In this document: one piece after another, positions 43,690 through 54,114 of the stretch
Numbering within the stretch: the stretch's first letter is position 1
Layout of the letters: each line of letters begins with the position of its first letter
Assembly (NCBI GenBank): GCA_016710335.1
Contig: JADJXQ010000002.1
Coordinates: 310,001 to 374,000 of the forward strand
Reading direction: 5' to 3'
DNA: 64,000 nucleotides
Source: Rhodospirillales bacterium
GTDB lineage: Bacteria; Pseudomonadota; Alphaproteobacteria; Rhodospirillales; Defluviicoccaceae
The notes under the pieces: model-generated
Seen by the model: the letters and a program-made list of their open reading frames with translations, nothing else
Told to the model about the DNA's origin: nothing
Databases searched by the model: none
Position numbers and translations under genes: made by a program

Positions 43690-45481
43690 TTAATACACCC
43701 GCTTCTGCGGCTCGATGTATTTGGCTTCGTTGGTCAGCGTGTAGGTGTGGACCGGGCGATAGTCCAACCGGCACTTGCCGTTATCGTCGAGCCAGGCGAG
43801 CGAGTGTTTCATCCAGTTCTGGTCGTCGCGGTCCGGACAATCCTCCCGAGCGTGGGCACCGCGGCTTTCCCTGCGGGCCTCGCCCGAATAGAGGGTCGTG
43901 ACGGCGCAAGCCATAAGGTTTTCGAGCTCCAGCGCCTCGACCAGATCCGAATTCCAGATCAGCGAGCGATCACTGAGGCGGATGTCCCCGAGCATGCTCC
44001 ACACCTCGTCGATCTGCCGGCAGCCCTCGGCCAGCACATCCTGTGTGCGGAACACCGCGGCGTTGTTCTGCATGCAGCGCTGCATCTTGTCGCGGATCGC
44101 GGCCGTCGGTTTACCGCCGTTGGCGTTGCGCAACCGGTCGAGGCGAGCGAGCGAGTAGTCCGCGGAGTTCTTCGGCAACGGCGGGTGGGGTGGCCCGCGG
44201 CGAGATCTTGTCGGCGCAGGTGAGCGCCACCGCCCGCCCGAACACGACGATGTCGAGCAGCGAATTGGTGCCGAGTCGGTTGGCGCCGTGCACGGAGGCC
44301 GACGCGCATTCGCCGGCGGCGTAGAGGCCGGGGCAGACGGCGTCCGGGTCGGCCTCGGTTGGCCGCAGCACCTCGCCGAGATGGTTGGTCGGAATGCCGC
44401 CCATATTATAGTGCACTGTCGGCAGCACCGGGATCGGCTCGCGGGTGGCGTCAACGCCGGCGAAGATCTGGGCGGTTTCGGTGATACCCGGCAGCCGGTG
44501 CCACAGCACGTCGCTGCCCAGATGCTCGAGATGCAGGTAGATGTGGTCCTTGTCCTTGCCGACGCCGCGGCCTTCGCGAATCTCCACGGTCATCGCGCGG
44601 CTGACCACGTCGCGCGACGCCAGGTCCTTGGCGGTTGGCGCGTAGCGCTCCATGAACCGCTCGCCCTCCGAGTTCGTGAGATAGCCGCCTTCACCGCGGG
44701 CGCCCTCGGTGATGAGGCAGCCGGAGCCGTAGATGCCGGTCGGGTGAAACTGCACGAACTCGTGGTCCTGGACTGGCAGCCCGGCCCGCAGCACCATGCC
44801 GTTGCCGTCGCCGGTGCAGGTGTGGGCCGACGTGCACGAGAAATACGCGCGCCCGTAACCGCCGGTAGCAAACACCGTGCCGTGTGCCTGGAAGCGATGG
44901 ATGCTGCCGTCGTCCAGGTTCCAGGCGACGACGCCGCGGCAAGCGCCGCTATCGTCCATGATCAGATCGATGGCGAAGTACTCGACAAAGAACTCGGCGT
45001 CGTGCTTCAGGCTCTGCTGATAAAGGGTATGAAGAATGGCGTGGCCGGTGCGGTCGGCGGCGGCGCAGGCGCGCTGCACCGGCGCTTCGCCGTAGTTGCG
45101 CATGTGGCCGCCGAACGGGCGCTGATAGATCTTGCCCTCGGGCGTCCGCGAGAACGGCACCCCGAAGTGTTCGAGTTCGTGCACCGCCGGCACCGCCTGC
45201 CGGCACATGTATTCGATCGCGTCCTGGTCGCCGAGCCAGTCGGAGCCCTTGACGGTGTCGTACATGTGCCATTCCCAGGAATCTTCGGCCATGTTGCCGA
45301 GCGCGGCGCCGATGCCGCCCTGGGCGGCGACGGTGTGGGAGCGGGTCGGAAACACCTTGGTGATGCAGGCCGTCTTGAGTCCGGCCGCAGCCAAACCGAG
45401 GGTCGCCCGGAGCCCGGCTCCGCCGGCGCCGATGACGACGACGTCGTACATGTGGTCGGTGATGGGATACGCGCTTGTCAT
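43690..45481 (-). CDS. sdhA: Succinate dehydrogenase flavoprotein subunit, split by a frameshift
   Basis: SdhA oxidises succinate with covalently bound FAD. From ATG 45481 one frame gives the FAD motif VVVIGAGGAGLRATLGLAAA, the flavinylated His in TRSHTVAAQGG and the active-site region through NRLGTNSLLDIVVFGRA. It loses family likeness at about 44190. A second frame (+1 shift) picks up with PPLPKNSADYSLARLDRLRN and runs to the normal end (KYIEPQKRVY) at 43690. Together they give about 596 residues, the usual length. The shift lies in or near GGGTGGGG (plus strand 44183-44190). A consensus error is more likely than loss of a central enzyme whose three partners are intact. Confidence 0.9.
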
Positions 45482-45549
45482 GGTCTTTCCAGTCCCGCTT
45501 CTCTATTACCGCCCATGTGTGGTCCGCGCTTTCTTGATTCCCTTCGGCA

Positions 45550-45963
45550 TCAGCTTGGCGGCAATACCCGGGCGCCGAGCCAAAGAACGGAAATGACGCA
45601 CGACGCCGCCATTGCGTAGAGCGCGAACTTGACCGCCAGCAATACGATGATCCGCGACGCTCCGTGCAGGTAGTCCTCGATCACCACCTGCATGCCGATG
45701 GCGGCGTGGTAGAACATGACCAGGACCAGCAGAATCATCATCAGCGCGTTGCCGAGAATGCCGAAGAACGCCCGAAACTCGGCCAGATCGGCGCCCATAA
45801 GGGAGATAGCGGCAAACACGAACCACAGGCCGAGAGGCACCAAAGCGATGGCCGTGACCCTTTGCGTCCACCAGTGGTGAACGCCTTCGTTGGCGGCGCC
45901 GAGGCCGCGAGCGCGACCAAGGGATGAGCGCAGATTTGTTCCGCCCGATGAACGCGCGTTCAT
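45550..45963 (-). CDS. sdhD: Succinate dehydrogenase membrane anchor subunit D
   Basis: A 137-residue protein with three membrane helices that, with SdhC, holds haem b and the quinone site. The pattern HHWWTQRVTAIALVPLGLWF and FYHAAIGMQVVIEDYLHG (haem-ligand His region, conserved YxHG) is typical of alphaproteobacterial SdhD. It begins one base after the sdhC stop; sdhA starts 68 bases after it. Confidence 0.94.
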   Translation of the reverse strand: MNARSSGGTNLRSSLGRARGLGAANEGVHHWWTQRVTAIALVPLGLWFVFAAISLMGADLAEFRAFFGILGNALMMILLVLVMFYHAAIGMQVVIEDYLHGASRIIVLLAVKFALYAMAASCVISVLWLGARVLPPS

Positions 45964-45964
45964 G

Positions 45965-46357
45965 TCAACCTCCCGCCGATGCGTACGCGGCGATCAACGT
46001 CACCAGTGTGAGCGCGACGGCGGCTCCGACGGTGATCATGCCCGAGAGTTTCAGTTGCGGCAGCTCGAACCCCCATCCGAAGTCCCACAACAGGTGTCTT
46101 ATGCCGTTGGCGAAGTGATAGAACAGGGAGAACGTGAAGCCCCAGATCAACAGGTGTCCGAACCAGGAGCCGAGGAACGACTGTGCGCTATTGAATTCTT
46201 CCGCCCCGTAGGCGGCGGCGGTCAGCCACCAGGTCAGGAACAGCGTTCCGAACGTCAGGAACACCCCTGTGGCGCGATGCAGTATGGACAGCACCGAGGT
46301 GATTTGCGGCCGATACACTTGGACGTGCGGCGACAGTGGGCGATTGGCGGCGACCAT
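45965..46357 (-). CDS. sdhC: Succinate dehydrogenase cytochrome b556 subunit C
   Basis: A 130-residue three-helix cytochrome b subunit. It shows RPLSPHVQVYRPQITSVLSI, the SILHRATGVFLTFG quinone/haem helix with conserved Ser and Arg, and HFANGIRHLLWDFGWG, where the His ligates haem b. It is the first gene of the operon and has a good promoter about 50 bases upstream. Confidence 0.95.
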   Translation of the reverse strand: MVAANRPLSPHVQVYRPQITSVLSILHRATGVFLTFGTLFLTWWLTAAAYGAEEFNSAQSFLGSWFGHLLIWGFTFSLFYHFANGIRHLLWDFGWGFELPQLKLSGMITVGAAVALTLVTLIAAYASAGG

Positions 46358-46405
46358 AGGGAAAACCCCTTATTCTTCCTATTCTTCCCGCAACTGCGAA
46401 GACGC

Positions 46406-46435
46406 ATTTTAGGACCCCCTCCGCGCAGGAGTCAA
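46406..46435 (-). promoter_or_regulatory. Promoter of sdhCDAB
   Basis: Minus strand: TTGACT (46435-46430), 18-base spacer, TAAAAT (46411-46406), about 49 bases before the sdhC start codon. An interrupted inverted pair (CTGCGAA upstream of the -35 and TTCGCAG downstream of the -10) flanks it and might be an operator. Confidence 0.6.
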
Positions 46436-46537
46436 TCTTCGCATTCGCAGAATTTTTGGGGTTATTCGGGGACCTTGGGGACTTCACCCGATCCACCTGA
46501 GGCGCCGCAGCCTGCAGCCATCGGGCGGGCGAACGGG

Positions 46538-48448
46538 TCACCCGACGGCACGAGTCGCTTCGGCGAGCCAGGCGGCGGTGGCCGGGTCGATCAGGGGGGT
46601 GAGGGCGGTGCGAACCTCGTCGTGGTAAGTATTGAGCCACGCGATCTCGTCCGTCGACATGAGCGACACGTCGACCAGGCGAAGATCGATCGGCGCCAGT
46701 GTCAGGGTCTCGAAGCCGAGGAACGACGTCGCGGCCGCGGCGCCCCCGGATGCCGAGGCCGGCTTCGGCGACGGAACTGTCGCCGACGTCACCGCCACCA
46801 GGTTCTCGATGCGGATGCCGTAGGCGCCGGTCTTGTAGTAGCCCGGCTCGTTGGAAATGATCATGCCGGGCCGAAGCGCGGTTTTATTGGCGATCTTCGA
46901 AATCCGCTGCGGGCCTTCGTGGACATTGAGGTAGGCGCCGACTCCGTGGCCGGTGCCGTGATCGTAGTCGAGCCCGACCCGCCATAGCGCCTGTCTCGCC
47001 AACACGTCGAGCTGCGAGCCGGTCGTTCCAGCCGGGAAGCAGGCGGTGGCGATGGCGATGTGCCCCTTGAGCACCCGCGTGAAGCGGTCCCGTAATTCTT
47101 GGCGAACCCCGGCGTCGACCGCGTCTTCGAGCCGGCCGACCACGACGGTTCGCGTCACGTCCGTCGTGCCGTCGAGGTACTGGCCGCCGGAATCGACCAG
47201 GTAGAGCGAGCCCGGCTCCAACCGCCGGTCGGTCGCAGCGGTCACTCGATAATGCACGATGGCGCCGTTGCCGCCCGCCGCTGATATTGTGGCGAAGCTG
47301 TTGCCGCAAAATCGTTCGGCTTCCCTCCGGAACGACTCAAGTTTTTCGGCGGCAGCAGATTCGGTCAAGGCGCCGCTCGGCGCCATGCGGTCGAGCCAGG
47401 CGAGGAAGCGCGTCAGGGCGGCGCCGTCGCGCCGGTGCGCGGCCCGCATGCCTGCCAACTCGGTTGAATTTTTGATCGCCTTCGGCAAGACGCACGGATC
47501 GGGCCCGACCACCGTCCTGGCGCCTGCGCGGTGCAGGCGGTCGACGATCCAGAACGGCGTCAGGTCGGCGTCGAAGCGGACTGTCCTGTGGTGCTCGCCA
47601 AGGTGGTCGAGCGCGGCGCCGAGCGCCTCCGGCGGCCGCACGTTGACGTCGGCGCCGAGGTGCTCATCAAGGCCGAGCGACGCCTTGCGCGGATCCGTGA
47701 ACACCTCCACGGACGCATCTCCGTGCACAATCGCGACGGCAAGCGGCGCCGGCGTGTAGGGGACGTCCCCTCCCCTCACGTTCAGAAGCCAGGCAACGGA
47801 GTCCGGTGCTGTGACCACCACGGCGTCGTGCTTCTCCGCGACCATGCCGTCCGCGATCTGTCGGCGCTTCTCCAACGCAGCCTGCCCGGCGAACGACACG
47901 CCGTAAGGGATGATTGGCGCCAGCGGCGGCGGTGGCCGATCCGTCCATAGCAGATCGATGAGGTTCGCCTCGAGTGCGACCAGCCGGCCCCCGGCCTTGC
48001 GGCACGCCGCACGGTAGCGCTCGACCTGGGATGTCGTGTGAAGCCAGGGATCAAACCCCAGTCGGCCGCGCTGCGGCAGGTGCTCGGAAATCCATTCCGC
48101 CGCCGGTTCGTCCAACAAGTGGCGGATCTCGAAGTGGGCGGCGTTCACTTCAAGTGCCGCCTGGACGGTGTAGCGTCCGTCGACGAACAAAGCGGCGCTG
48201 TCCCGCAGCACCACCGCGGTGCCGGCCGATCCGCCGAATCCCGTCAGCCACGCCAGACGTTGCGATGCGGGCGGCAACTGCTCGTTCTGATGCTCGTCGG
48301 CATGGGGCACTATCAGCCCGGCGAGGCGGCGACGACGAAGCTCCCGGCGAAGGGAGTCCATCCGACACGCAACAACATCGGCTGCGTCCCCGCCTGGGAA
48401 GGCGCAAGCCGATGGAGTCAAAGACTCAGTGTCCGCCGTCGAGGCCAT
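46538..48448 (-). CDS. Xaa-Pro aminopeptidase (aminopeptidase P, M24B)
   Basis: A protein of 636 residues (or 607 from an ATG at 48361) that removes N-terminal residues next to proline. It has the three-domain layout of the long aminopeptidase P1 type. The dinuclear metal site is complete: LVDSGGQYLDGTTDVTRT (two Asp), GTGHGVGAYLNVHEGP (His), NEPGYY (Glu) and IRIENLVAV (Glu). So, unlike the M24-fold protein at 35320, this one should be an active metallopeptidase. Cytoplasmic; no signal peptide. It follows sdh on the same strand but upstream of the sdh promoter, so it is transcribed separately. Confidence 0.93.
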   Translation of the reverse strand: MASTADTESLTPSACAFPGGDAADVVACRMDSLRRELRRRRLAGLIVPHADEHQNEQLPPASQRLAWLTGFGGSAGTAVVLRDSAALFVDGRYTVQAALEVNAAHFEIRHLLDEPAAEWISEHLPQRGRLGFDPWLHTTSQVERYRAACRKAGGRLVALEANLIDLLWTDRPPPPLAPIIPYGVSFAGQAALEKRRQIADGMVAEKHDAVVVTAPDSVAWLLNVRGGDVPYTPAPLAVAIVHGDASVEVFTDPRKASLGLDEHLGADVNVRPPEALGAALDHLGEHHRTVRFDADLTPFWIVDRLHRAGARTVVGPDPCVLPKAIKNSTELAGMRAAHRRDGAALTRFLAWLDRMAPSGALTESAAAEKLESFRREAERFCGNSFATISAAGGNGAIVHYRVTAATDRRLEPGSLYLVDSGGQYLDGTTDVTRTVVVGRLEDAVDAGVRQELRDRFTRVLKGHIAIATACFPAGTTGSQLDVLARQALWRVGLDYDHGTGHGVGAYLNVHEGPQRISKIANKTALRPGMIISNEPGYYKTGAYGIRIENLVAVTSATVPSPKPASASGGAAAATSFLGFETLTLAPIDLRLVDVSLMSTDEIAWLNTYHDEVRTALTPLIDPATAAWLAEATRAVG

Positions 48449-48525
48449 ATCGCGAGCCTACGGCATTTCCCGGCTCATGGGAATCGACGTGGTGTTCAAG
48501 GTTACGCAATGACAGGTCGGCAGAC

Positions 48526-48744
48526 TCACGGCGGCGACGGTCCCGGCCCGTTGCCTTCAGCCGAAGGGATGCCGTACTGCCGCTTGATGCCGGACACGAA
48601 GAAATGCAGTTGTTTGCCGCGCAGTCCGATGTTGACAGCAACGATCCGATGACGCTGGTTCCAAAGGCGCGACGGATGCGCGCCGAGGAACTCCACCGCC
48701 TTGTCATGATCGCCATCGGGCGGGTCACTGCAGTCGTCGTTACG
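48526..48744 (-). other. Orphan open frame with protein-like sequence, no clear start
   Basis: The 367-base gap upstream of aminopeptidase P has one stretch that looks translated: 73 codons open on the minus strand, reading KAVEFLGAHPSRLWNQRHR, IVAVNIGLRGKQLHFFVSG and IKRQYGIPSAEGN. The only in-frame start is an internal GTG. No family is recognised with confidence; it may be the tail of a lost gene. The rest of the gap shows nothing. Confidence 0.3.
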
Positions 48745-48815
48745 CTATTCGCCCTGCCGATCGACTACATCTGATCGACTGCATCTGACCGCCGGTCGGC
48801 GGCATCGACAGACAG

Positions 48816-49238
48816 CTAGCGAATCGGGCGGTTTCCTGTGGCCGGCGTCTCACTCTCGGCGGGCGGGATCTCAACTTCTGGCGGCGGGGGAGCGCCGGCG
48901 GCGCCCGCCGGCGCATCGACGAGCGTGTTCTGCTGCATGCAGCGGTCGAAAAGCTCGCGCTTGTACTTGCCGGCGTCGTAGCTGTCGACGACGTCCCGAT
49001 ACGGCAGCGTCCGACCATATTGATCCCCGACATCCGGTCGACCGAGCGCGAAGTCCTGCTCGGCGCGCTCCTTAGCAAGGCTCGCGCACTGGGCGCGCAG
49101 CAGATCGTCCTTTTGCTGATTTTCAACAGTCGGGCTTTCGTAATTGGCGCTCGGCCGCCACTGGACCGGCTCGTCGCTGCAGGACGCCAGAACCACGACG
49201 GCCACAACCGCTACCGGCCACCCCCACCCAGTCGCCAT
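48816..49238 (-). CDS. Putative lipoprotein, unknown function
   Basis: A 140-residue protein with a lipoprotein signal peptide: hydrophobic stretch WPVAVVAVVVLASC with Cys as the acylated residue (LASC). The mature part is hydrophilic, with two Cys, ends in a Pro/Glu-rich tail and resembles no family I know. ATG at 49238 is preceded by a strong GAGGAG site. An in-frame start further up (49682) is unlikely since it would bury the signal peptide. Confidence 0.7.
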   Translation of the reverse strand: MATGWGWPVAVVAVVVLASCSDEPVQWRPSANYESPTVENQQKDDLLRAQCASLAKERAEQDFALGRPDVGDQYGRTLPYRDVVDSYDAGKYKRELFDRCMQQNTLVDAPAGAAGAPPPPEVEIPPAESETPATGNRPIR

Positions 49239-49508
49239 TCCCCTCTCCTCATCGTCGCTACGGCGCGCGCCGCCTCTACCATACCTTACGCAAGCACCGC
49301 GCCCTCCGCAATCGGGCGATCGGCGCGCCGCACCGACGTCAGCCAGCCCGAAGTTGCCTGACGCGGCCGCACCACCCCCTCCGCTGCCTGATTTACCCAT
49401 ATCTTCTACCCAAACGGGCAATTGCTCACAATCTCGCCATCTTTTATAGTCAAGGTTGCAGATTTCAGCGAACGCATGCTGATCGTTAAGAACCGGGGAA
49501 CAGGCAGC

Positions 49509-49904
49509 GTGAGCAACAGCGAAGACAGCGTTTCCGGCCATGAGGAAACCGGGCTCGGCGGCGGCACCGGAACCGCTCCGGACGGTACGCCAATCAACAT
49601 TCCGCTGCTTCACAACAAGATCGAGCTCCTGCACCGGGAGATTGAGCAGTGGGTGCAGGAGCGTGGGATCTACGACTGGCAACGGGACGAGGCCGGCTTC
49701 GATACCCGCTGGAAGGCGCTGATTCTTCAGCTGGCGCGCACACCGGCGATCAGTTACGAGGAAATCCTTCTCAAGCTGGAGCGCGCCATCACTGAAGGCG
49801 GCATCGGCTCCCCCACCGGTGACCGCCTCGTCGACAGCGCCCTCCGGGACCTGAAGCGACTGATGGTCGACCGCGGTCCGAATCGGGCGCCCGAGCGCGA
49901 TTGA
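49509..49904 (+). CDS. Hypothetical protein, unknown
   Basis: About 131 residues, soluble, mostly helical from residue 30 (NKIELLHREIEQWVQERGIY, then WKALILQLARTPAISYEEIL). No family is recognised. The first 30 residues are Gly/Ser/Thr-rich. Starts could be GTG 49509 or ATG 49476; neither has a strong ribosome site. Divergent from the lipoprotein gene. Confidence 0.55.
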   Translation: MSNSEDSVSGHEETGLGGGTGTAPDGTPINIPLLHNKIELLHREIEQWVQERGIYDWQRDEAGFDTRWKALILQLARTPAISYEEILLKLERAITEGGIGSPTGDRLVDSALRDLKRLMVDRGPNRAPERD

Positions 49905-49949
49905 CCGGGGGAATCCTCAGACCGCCGATGCTGATTGCCCCGACCATCT

Positions 49950-50054
49950 GGGCAGGGCGGATGAGCGAAGCGTGATCCGTCGCATCCGAGCATCGGGGGA
50001 CCCGGGCGCCGCGGCCGCTTCGGCGGGTTACGCTTGCGGCAACCCGCCCTGCCC
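49950..50054. repeat. REPIN-like palindromic element
   Basis: An 11-bp perfect inverted pair, GGGCAGGGCGG (49950-49960) and CCGCCCTGCCC (50044-50054), bounds 105 bases that contain two further hairpins: CGGAT...ATCCG around GAGCGAAGCGTG, and GGCGGGTT (50022-50029) with AACCCGCC (50041-50048) around an 11-base loop. Two hairpins in inverse orientation bounded by inverted ends is the layout of REP doublets (REPINs). It lies between the ends of convergent genes, the usual place for such elements. Confidence 0.65.
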
Positions 50055-50065
50055 GCTCTTGCGCC

Positions 50066-51070
50066 TCAGCCACTGCAGCGCACATGCCACGATTGGCGCG
50101 CCAGGACGGTTAGTTCCGGCGCTCCCCACGCGCCCCGATCGGTGAGGCGCGCGACCAGCGATTGCGGAAGGGCGGCCGAACCGTGTCGAGCCCCGGCGAT
50201 CGTCCCGGTCATCGCGGCGGTCGTGTCGACGTCGCCGCCGACGGCAACGGCGGTGTGAATGGCGCGCGTATAGTCTTCAGGGTTGCGCAGAAACGCATAG
50301 AGACTCCAGGCAACGCTGGTCGTTACGAAGGGCGAGATGCCGGACGCCACATCCTGATAATCAGGCCGCGCCGCCGCAGTGATCGCGGCGACGGCGTCCT
50401 CCGGCGCCAGATCGACGATATCCCCCAAACCGGCGATCGTCTCGGCCACCGTCCCGTCGACGCTGCGACACATCGACGCCAACTGTTCAACGAATCGGTT
50501 CACGTCGATCCGCGTTTCGGCAAGCGCCAGCGCCAGCGCCACGGCCCCGGCAATGGCCACGGCGCCGGCCGAACAACGTGGATCCGCATGGGTGATGCGC
50601 CCCTGATCGCAGGCTGCCGCCACCAGCGCTTCGGGATCGTCGTAGAACATCAGGCCGATCGGGCCGGCGCGCATGGCGCTGCCGTTGCCGGCATTGGGCG
50701 GCGGCGCGCCGGCCTCCGTCCATGGAACCCCGGCCGACAGGCGCGCGGCGGCCTCCCGGGTCGCCCTGCCGCCGCCGACCACGCGACCGGCGGCGAACAT
50801 GTTGGCGATGCGCGCCGCGTATTCCGCAGGATCGAAGCGCCGACAAGTGACGTAGCTCCGCATCAGCTCACGGGCGAGCTGAGAGTCATCGGAATACTGG
50901 CCGAGCCGGTACGGCCCGCGCCGGCCCTCGAACGCCTCGCCCCGGATCAACACCTGGTCGGCGTACGCACGGCAAGCCGCCGGCGAACTGCCCTCGACCA
51001 TGAAGCCGACGGCGTCGCCGACGCACTGGCCGAGAAACGCGCCAACGAAGCGATCTTCAAGAGCCGCCAT
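50066..51070 (-). CDS. ADP-ribosylglycohydrolase family protein
   Basis: A 334-residue all-helical ARH/DraG family protein. Metal and substrate motifs are present: GQCVGDAVG near the N-terminus, GQYSDDSQLARE, GNGSAMRAGPIGL and GGDVDTTAAMTGTIAGA, with the paired Asp of the dinuclear Mg site. Members remove ADP-ribose from proteins or related adducts. The target is unknown; no DraT is nearby. It overlaps the end of the EEP gene by 14 bases, so they form an operon with tlpA. Confidence 0.88.
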   Translation of the reverse strand: MAALEDRFVGAFLGQCVGDAVGFMVEGSSPAACRAYADQVLIRGEAFEGRRGPYRLGQYSDDSQLARELMRSYVTCRRFDPAEYAARIANMFAAGRVVGGGRATREAAARLSAGVPWTEAGAPPPNAGNGSAMRAGPIGLMFYDDPEALVAAACDQGRITHADPRCSAGAVAIAGAVALALALAETRIDVNRFVEQLASMCRSVDGTVAETIAGLGDIVDLAPEDAVAAITAAARPDYQDVASGISPFVTTSVAWSLYAFLRNPEDYTRAIHTAVAVGGDVDTTAAMTGTIAGARHGSAALPQSLVARLTDRGAWGAPELTVLARQSWHVRCSG

Positions 51071-52088
51071 CGTGGTTCTCCACGCGGCCGACGAATTCCG
51101 CCACTACCGGCGCATGGAACGATTCCGGCGATCCGCGGACGGCGCGGGAGGTGATCAGTTCATCCCCAAGCGCCTCGTTGTGGATCTCGACGGCCCGCAA
51201 CCGGCCGAGCATCGGGCGTGACACCAGGATGTGGTCCAGCATCTGCGGGCGCCCGTGATGCACTACAGAGAACCGCCGCGAGTCCGCCAGGCCGCGTTCC
51301 ACCGGTACCAGGGTCCGCATGGCGAGATGCGGGTTCCCGGCATCCTCCTCGTCGCCGCGGATGGTCCTGACCGGCACTTCATGGGTGTCGGCATTGAAGT
51401 CCCCGCAGACGGCGATGAGGGCCTCGGCATCATCGTCCATGATGCGATCCAGCAGCAGGCGCACCTCGAGCGCCTGACCGGCGCGCTTGACCGCCGCCAG
51501 GAAAAAGCCTTCCGCCCATCCGGACATGGTGCGCCATGCGCCGCCCTTCTCCTTGCCCTCTGGCACGAAAGCAGCCCGCGGCGCGCGCAGGTGCAGATTG
51601 ACGATGTGCAGAATTCGGTCGTCATCAAGCCGGACGGCGGCATAGAGGATCGGCCGGTCCCACTCGATCAGTGTCGGCTCGCCGCGATCCGGGTCGCGCA
51701 CGGCGGACGAAAAGAACGGCGGCGCCACCAGGTCGTGGTGGATCTGCCGGTGCTCGACCAGCGGATAGCGGCTGAGGATGACCAGGTTGTGCTTGTCGCG
51801 CGGGATACCTTTGGAGCGACTCAACGACACCGCGCGATGGAAGCGCGCATAGGGGGTGTCCGCCAACAAGGCATCCAGGGCCTTCAGCTTCCGGCCGTCA
51901 CTTTGGCTGTCGACTTCCTGCAGGCACAGGATGTCGGCGCGCAACCGCAGCAGTTGCGGGCGCAGCAACCGAATCCGCTCCTCGATCGTGACACCGTGGT
52001 CGCCGATCGCGCCGAGGTTCTCGACGTTGAAGGTGGCGATGCGCAGGCTGTCGGACTGCTCGGCAGCGGCCATCGTGGGATCGCCCAT
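51057..52088 (-). CDS. Endonuclease/exonuclease/phosphatase (EEP) family protein
   Basis: A 343-residue EEP-fold phosphohydrolase. It has IATFNVENLG, CLQEVDS (catalytic Glu), HIVNLHLRAPRA, the GDFNADTHE loop and LDHILVS near the end. Substrates in this fold range from DNA and RNA to phosphoinositides; this one cannot be assigned. The ATG at 52088 lies one base after the tlpA stop. It is followed by the overlapping ADP-ribosylglycohydrolase. Confidence 0.85.
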   Translation of the reverse strand: MGDPTMAAAEQSDSLRIATFNVENLGAIGDHGVTIEERIRLLRPQLLRLRADILCLQEVDSQSDGRKLKALDALLADTPYARFHRAVSLSRSKGIPRDKHNLVILSRYPLVEHRQIHHDLVAPPFFSSAVRDPDRGEPTLIEWDRPILYAAVRLDDDRILHIVNLHLRAPRAAFVPEGKEKGGAWRTMSGWAEGFFLAAVKRAGQALEVRLLLDRIMDDDAEALIAVCGDFNADTHEVPVRTIRGDEEDAGNPHLAMRTLVPVERGLADSRRFSVVHHGRPQMLDHILVSRPMLGRLRAVEIHNEALGDELITSRAVRGSPESFHAPVVAEFVGRVENHDGGS

Positions 52089-52089
52089 G

Positions 52090-52665
52090 CTACCCGGTCT
52101 CGGGACCAAGGCAGGCCTTGATGAAAGCTATACTGTCGGCATCATCCCATTCCGCGACGCCGAGCACGCGCCCCTTCTCGCGACCGTCGGCGCCGATCAG
52201 GATGGTGGTCGGCAATCCCGGGACGCCGAACGCCTGCGCCAGCCGGCCCCGCTTGTCGATCAGCACCGGCAGGGCCGCGATTCCGTTGCGGGCAAAGAAC
52301 GGGCGAACCGCATCTGCACCCTTGAAGTCGGCGGACAGGGGCAGCACGCGGACGCCGGAGCCTTCGAGCGCGGTGTTCAAGGCGTCGAGGGCCGGCATCT
52401 CCTCGACGCATGGCGCACACCATGTCGCCCACAGATTGACCACCAAGCCTTGACCCCGATGCTCCGCGAACTTGTGCTCGTCGCCGTCGGCATCGAGATA
52501 CGGCGTCTCGGGTGCAGGCGCGCCAGCGGCAGCGGTATCGAACTTGCCGAGGCTCGCGGGAGGCTCAGCGCATGCGTCCGCGCTTGCGCGGACGGCGGTT
52601 ATCGCCACAATCAGCGCCACCACGCTCCCTATGATGCGAGCCCAAAGCATGGTTGGCATCTGCAC
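52090..52665 (-). CDS. TlpA-family thiol:disulfide oxidoreductase
   Basis: A 191-residue membrane-anchored or exported thioredoxin. An N-terminal hydrophobic segment (about 7-28) is followed by a TlpA/ResA domain with NLWATWCAPCVEEMPAL (WCAPC active site) and VPGLPTTILIGADG (cis-Pro). It reduces disulfides in the periplasm, for instance in cytochrome c maturation. GTG 52665 has AAGGAG 8 bases away; an ATG two codons later is possible. Divergent from argH with only about 32 bases between starts, as in many alphaproteobacteria. Confidence 0.88.
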   Translation of the reverse strand: MQMPTMLWARIIGSVVALIVAITAVRASADACAEPPASLGKFDTAAAGAPAPETPYLDADGDEHKFAEHRGQGLVVNLWATWCAPCVEEMPALDALNTALEGSGVRVLPLSADFKGADAVRPFFARNGIAALPVLIDKRGRLAQAFGVPGLPTTILIGADGREKGRVLGVAEWDDADSIAFIKACLGPETG

Positions 52666-52697
52666 TGTCGTCACTCCTTGAGCTTGCGAGGCCATCG

Positions 52698-54098
<1,401 letters not shown>

Positions 54099-54114
54099 TG
54101 ACGCTAGCGAAACC

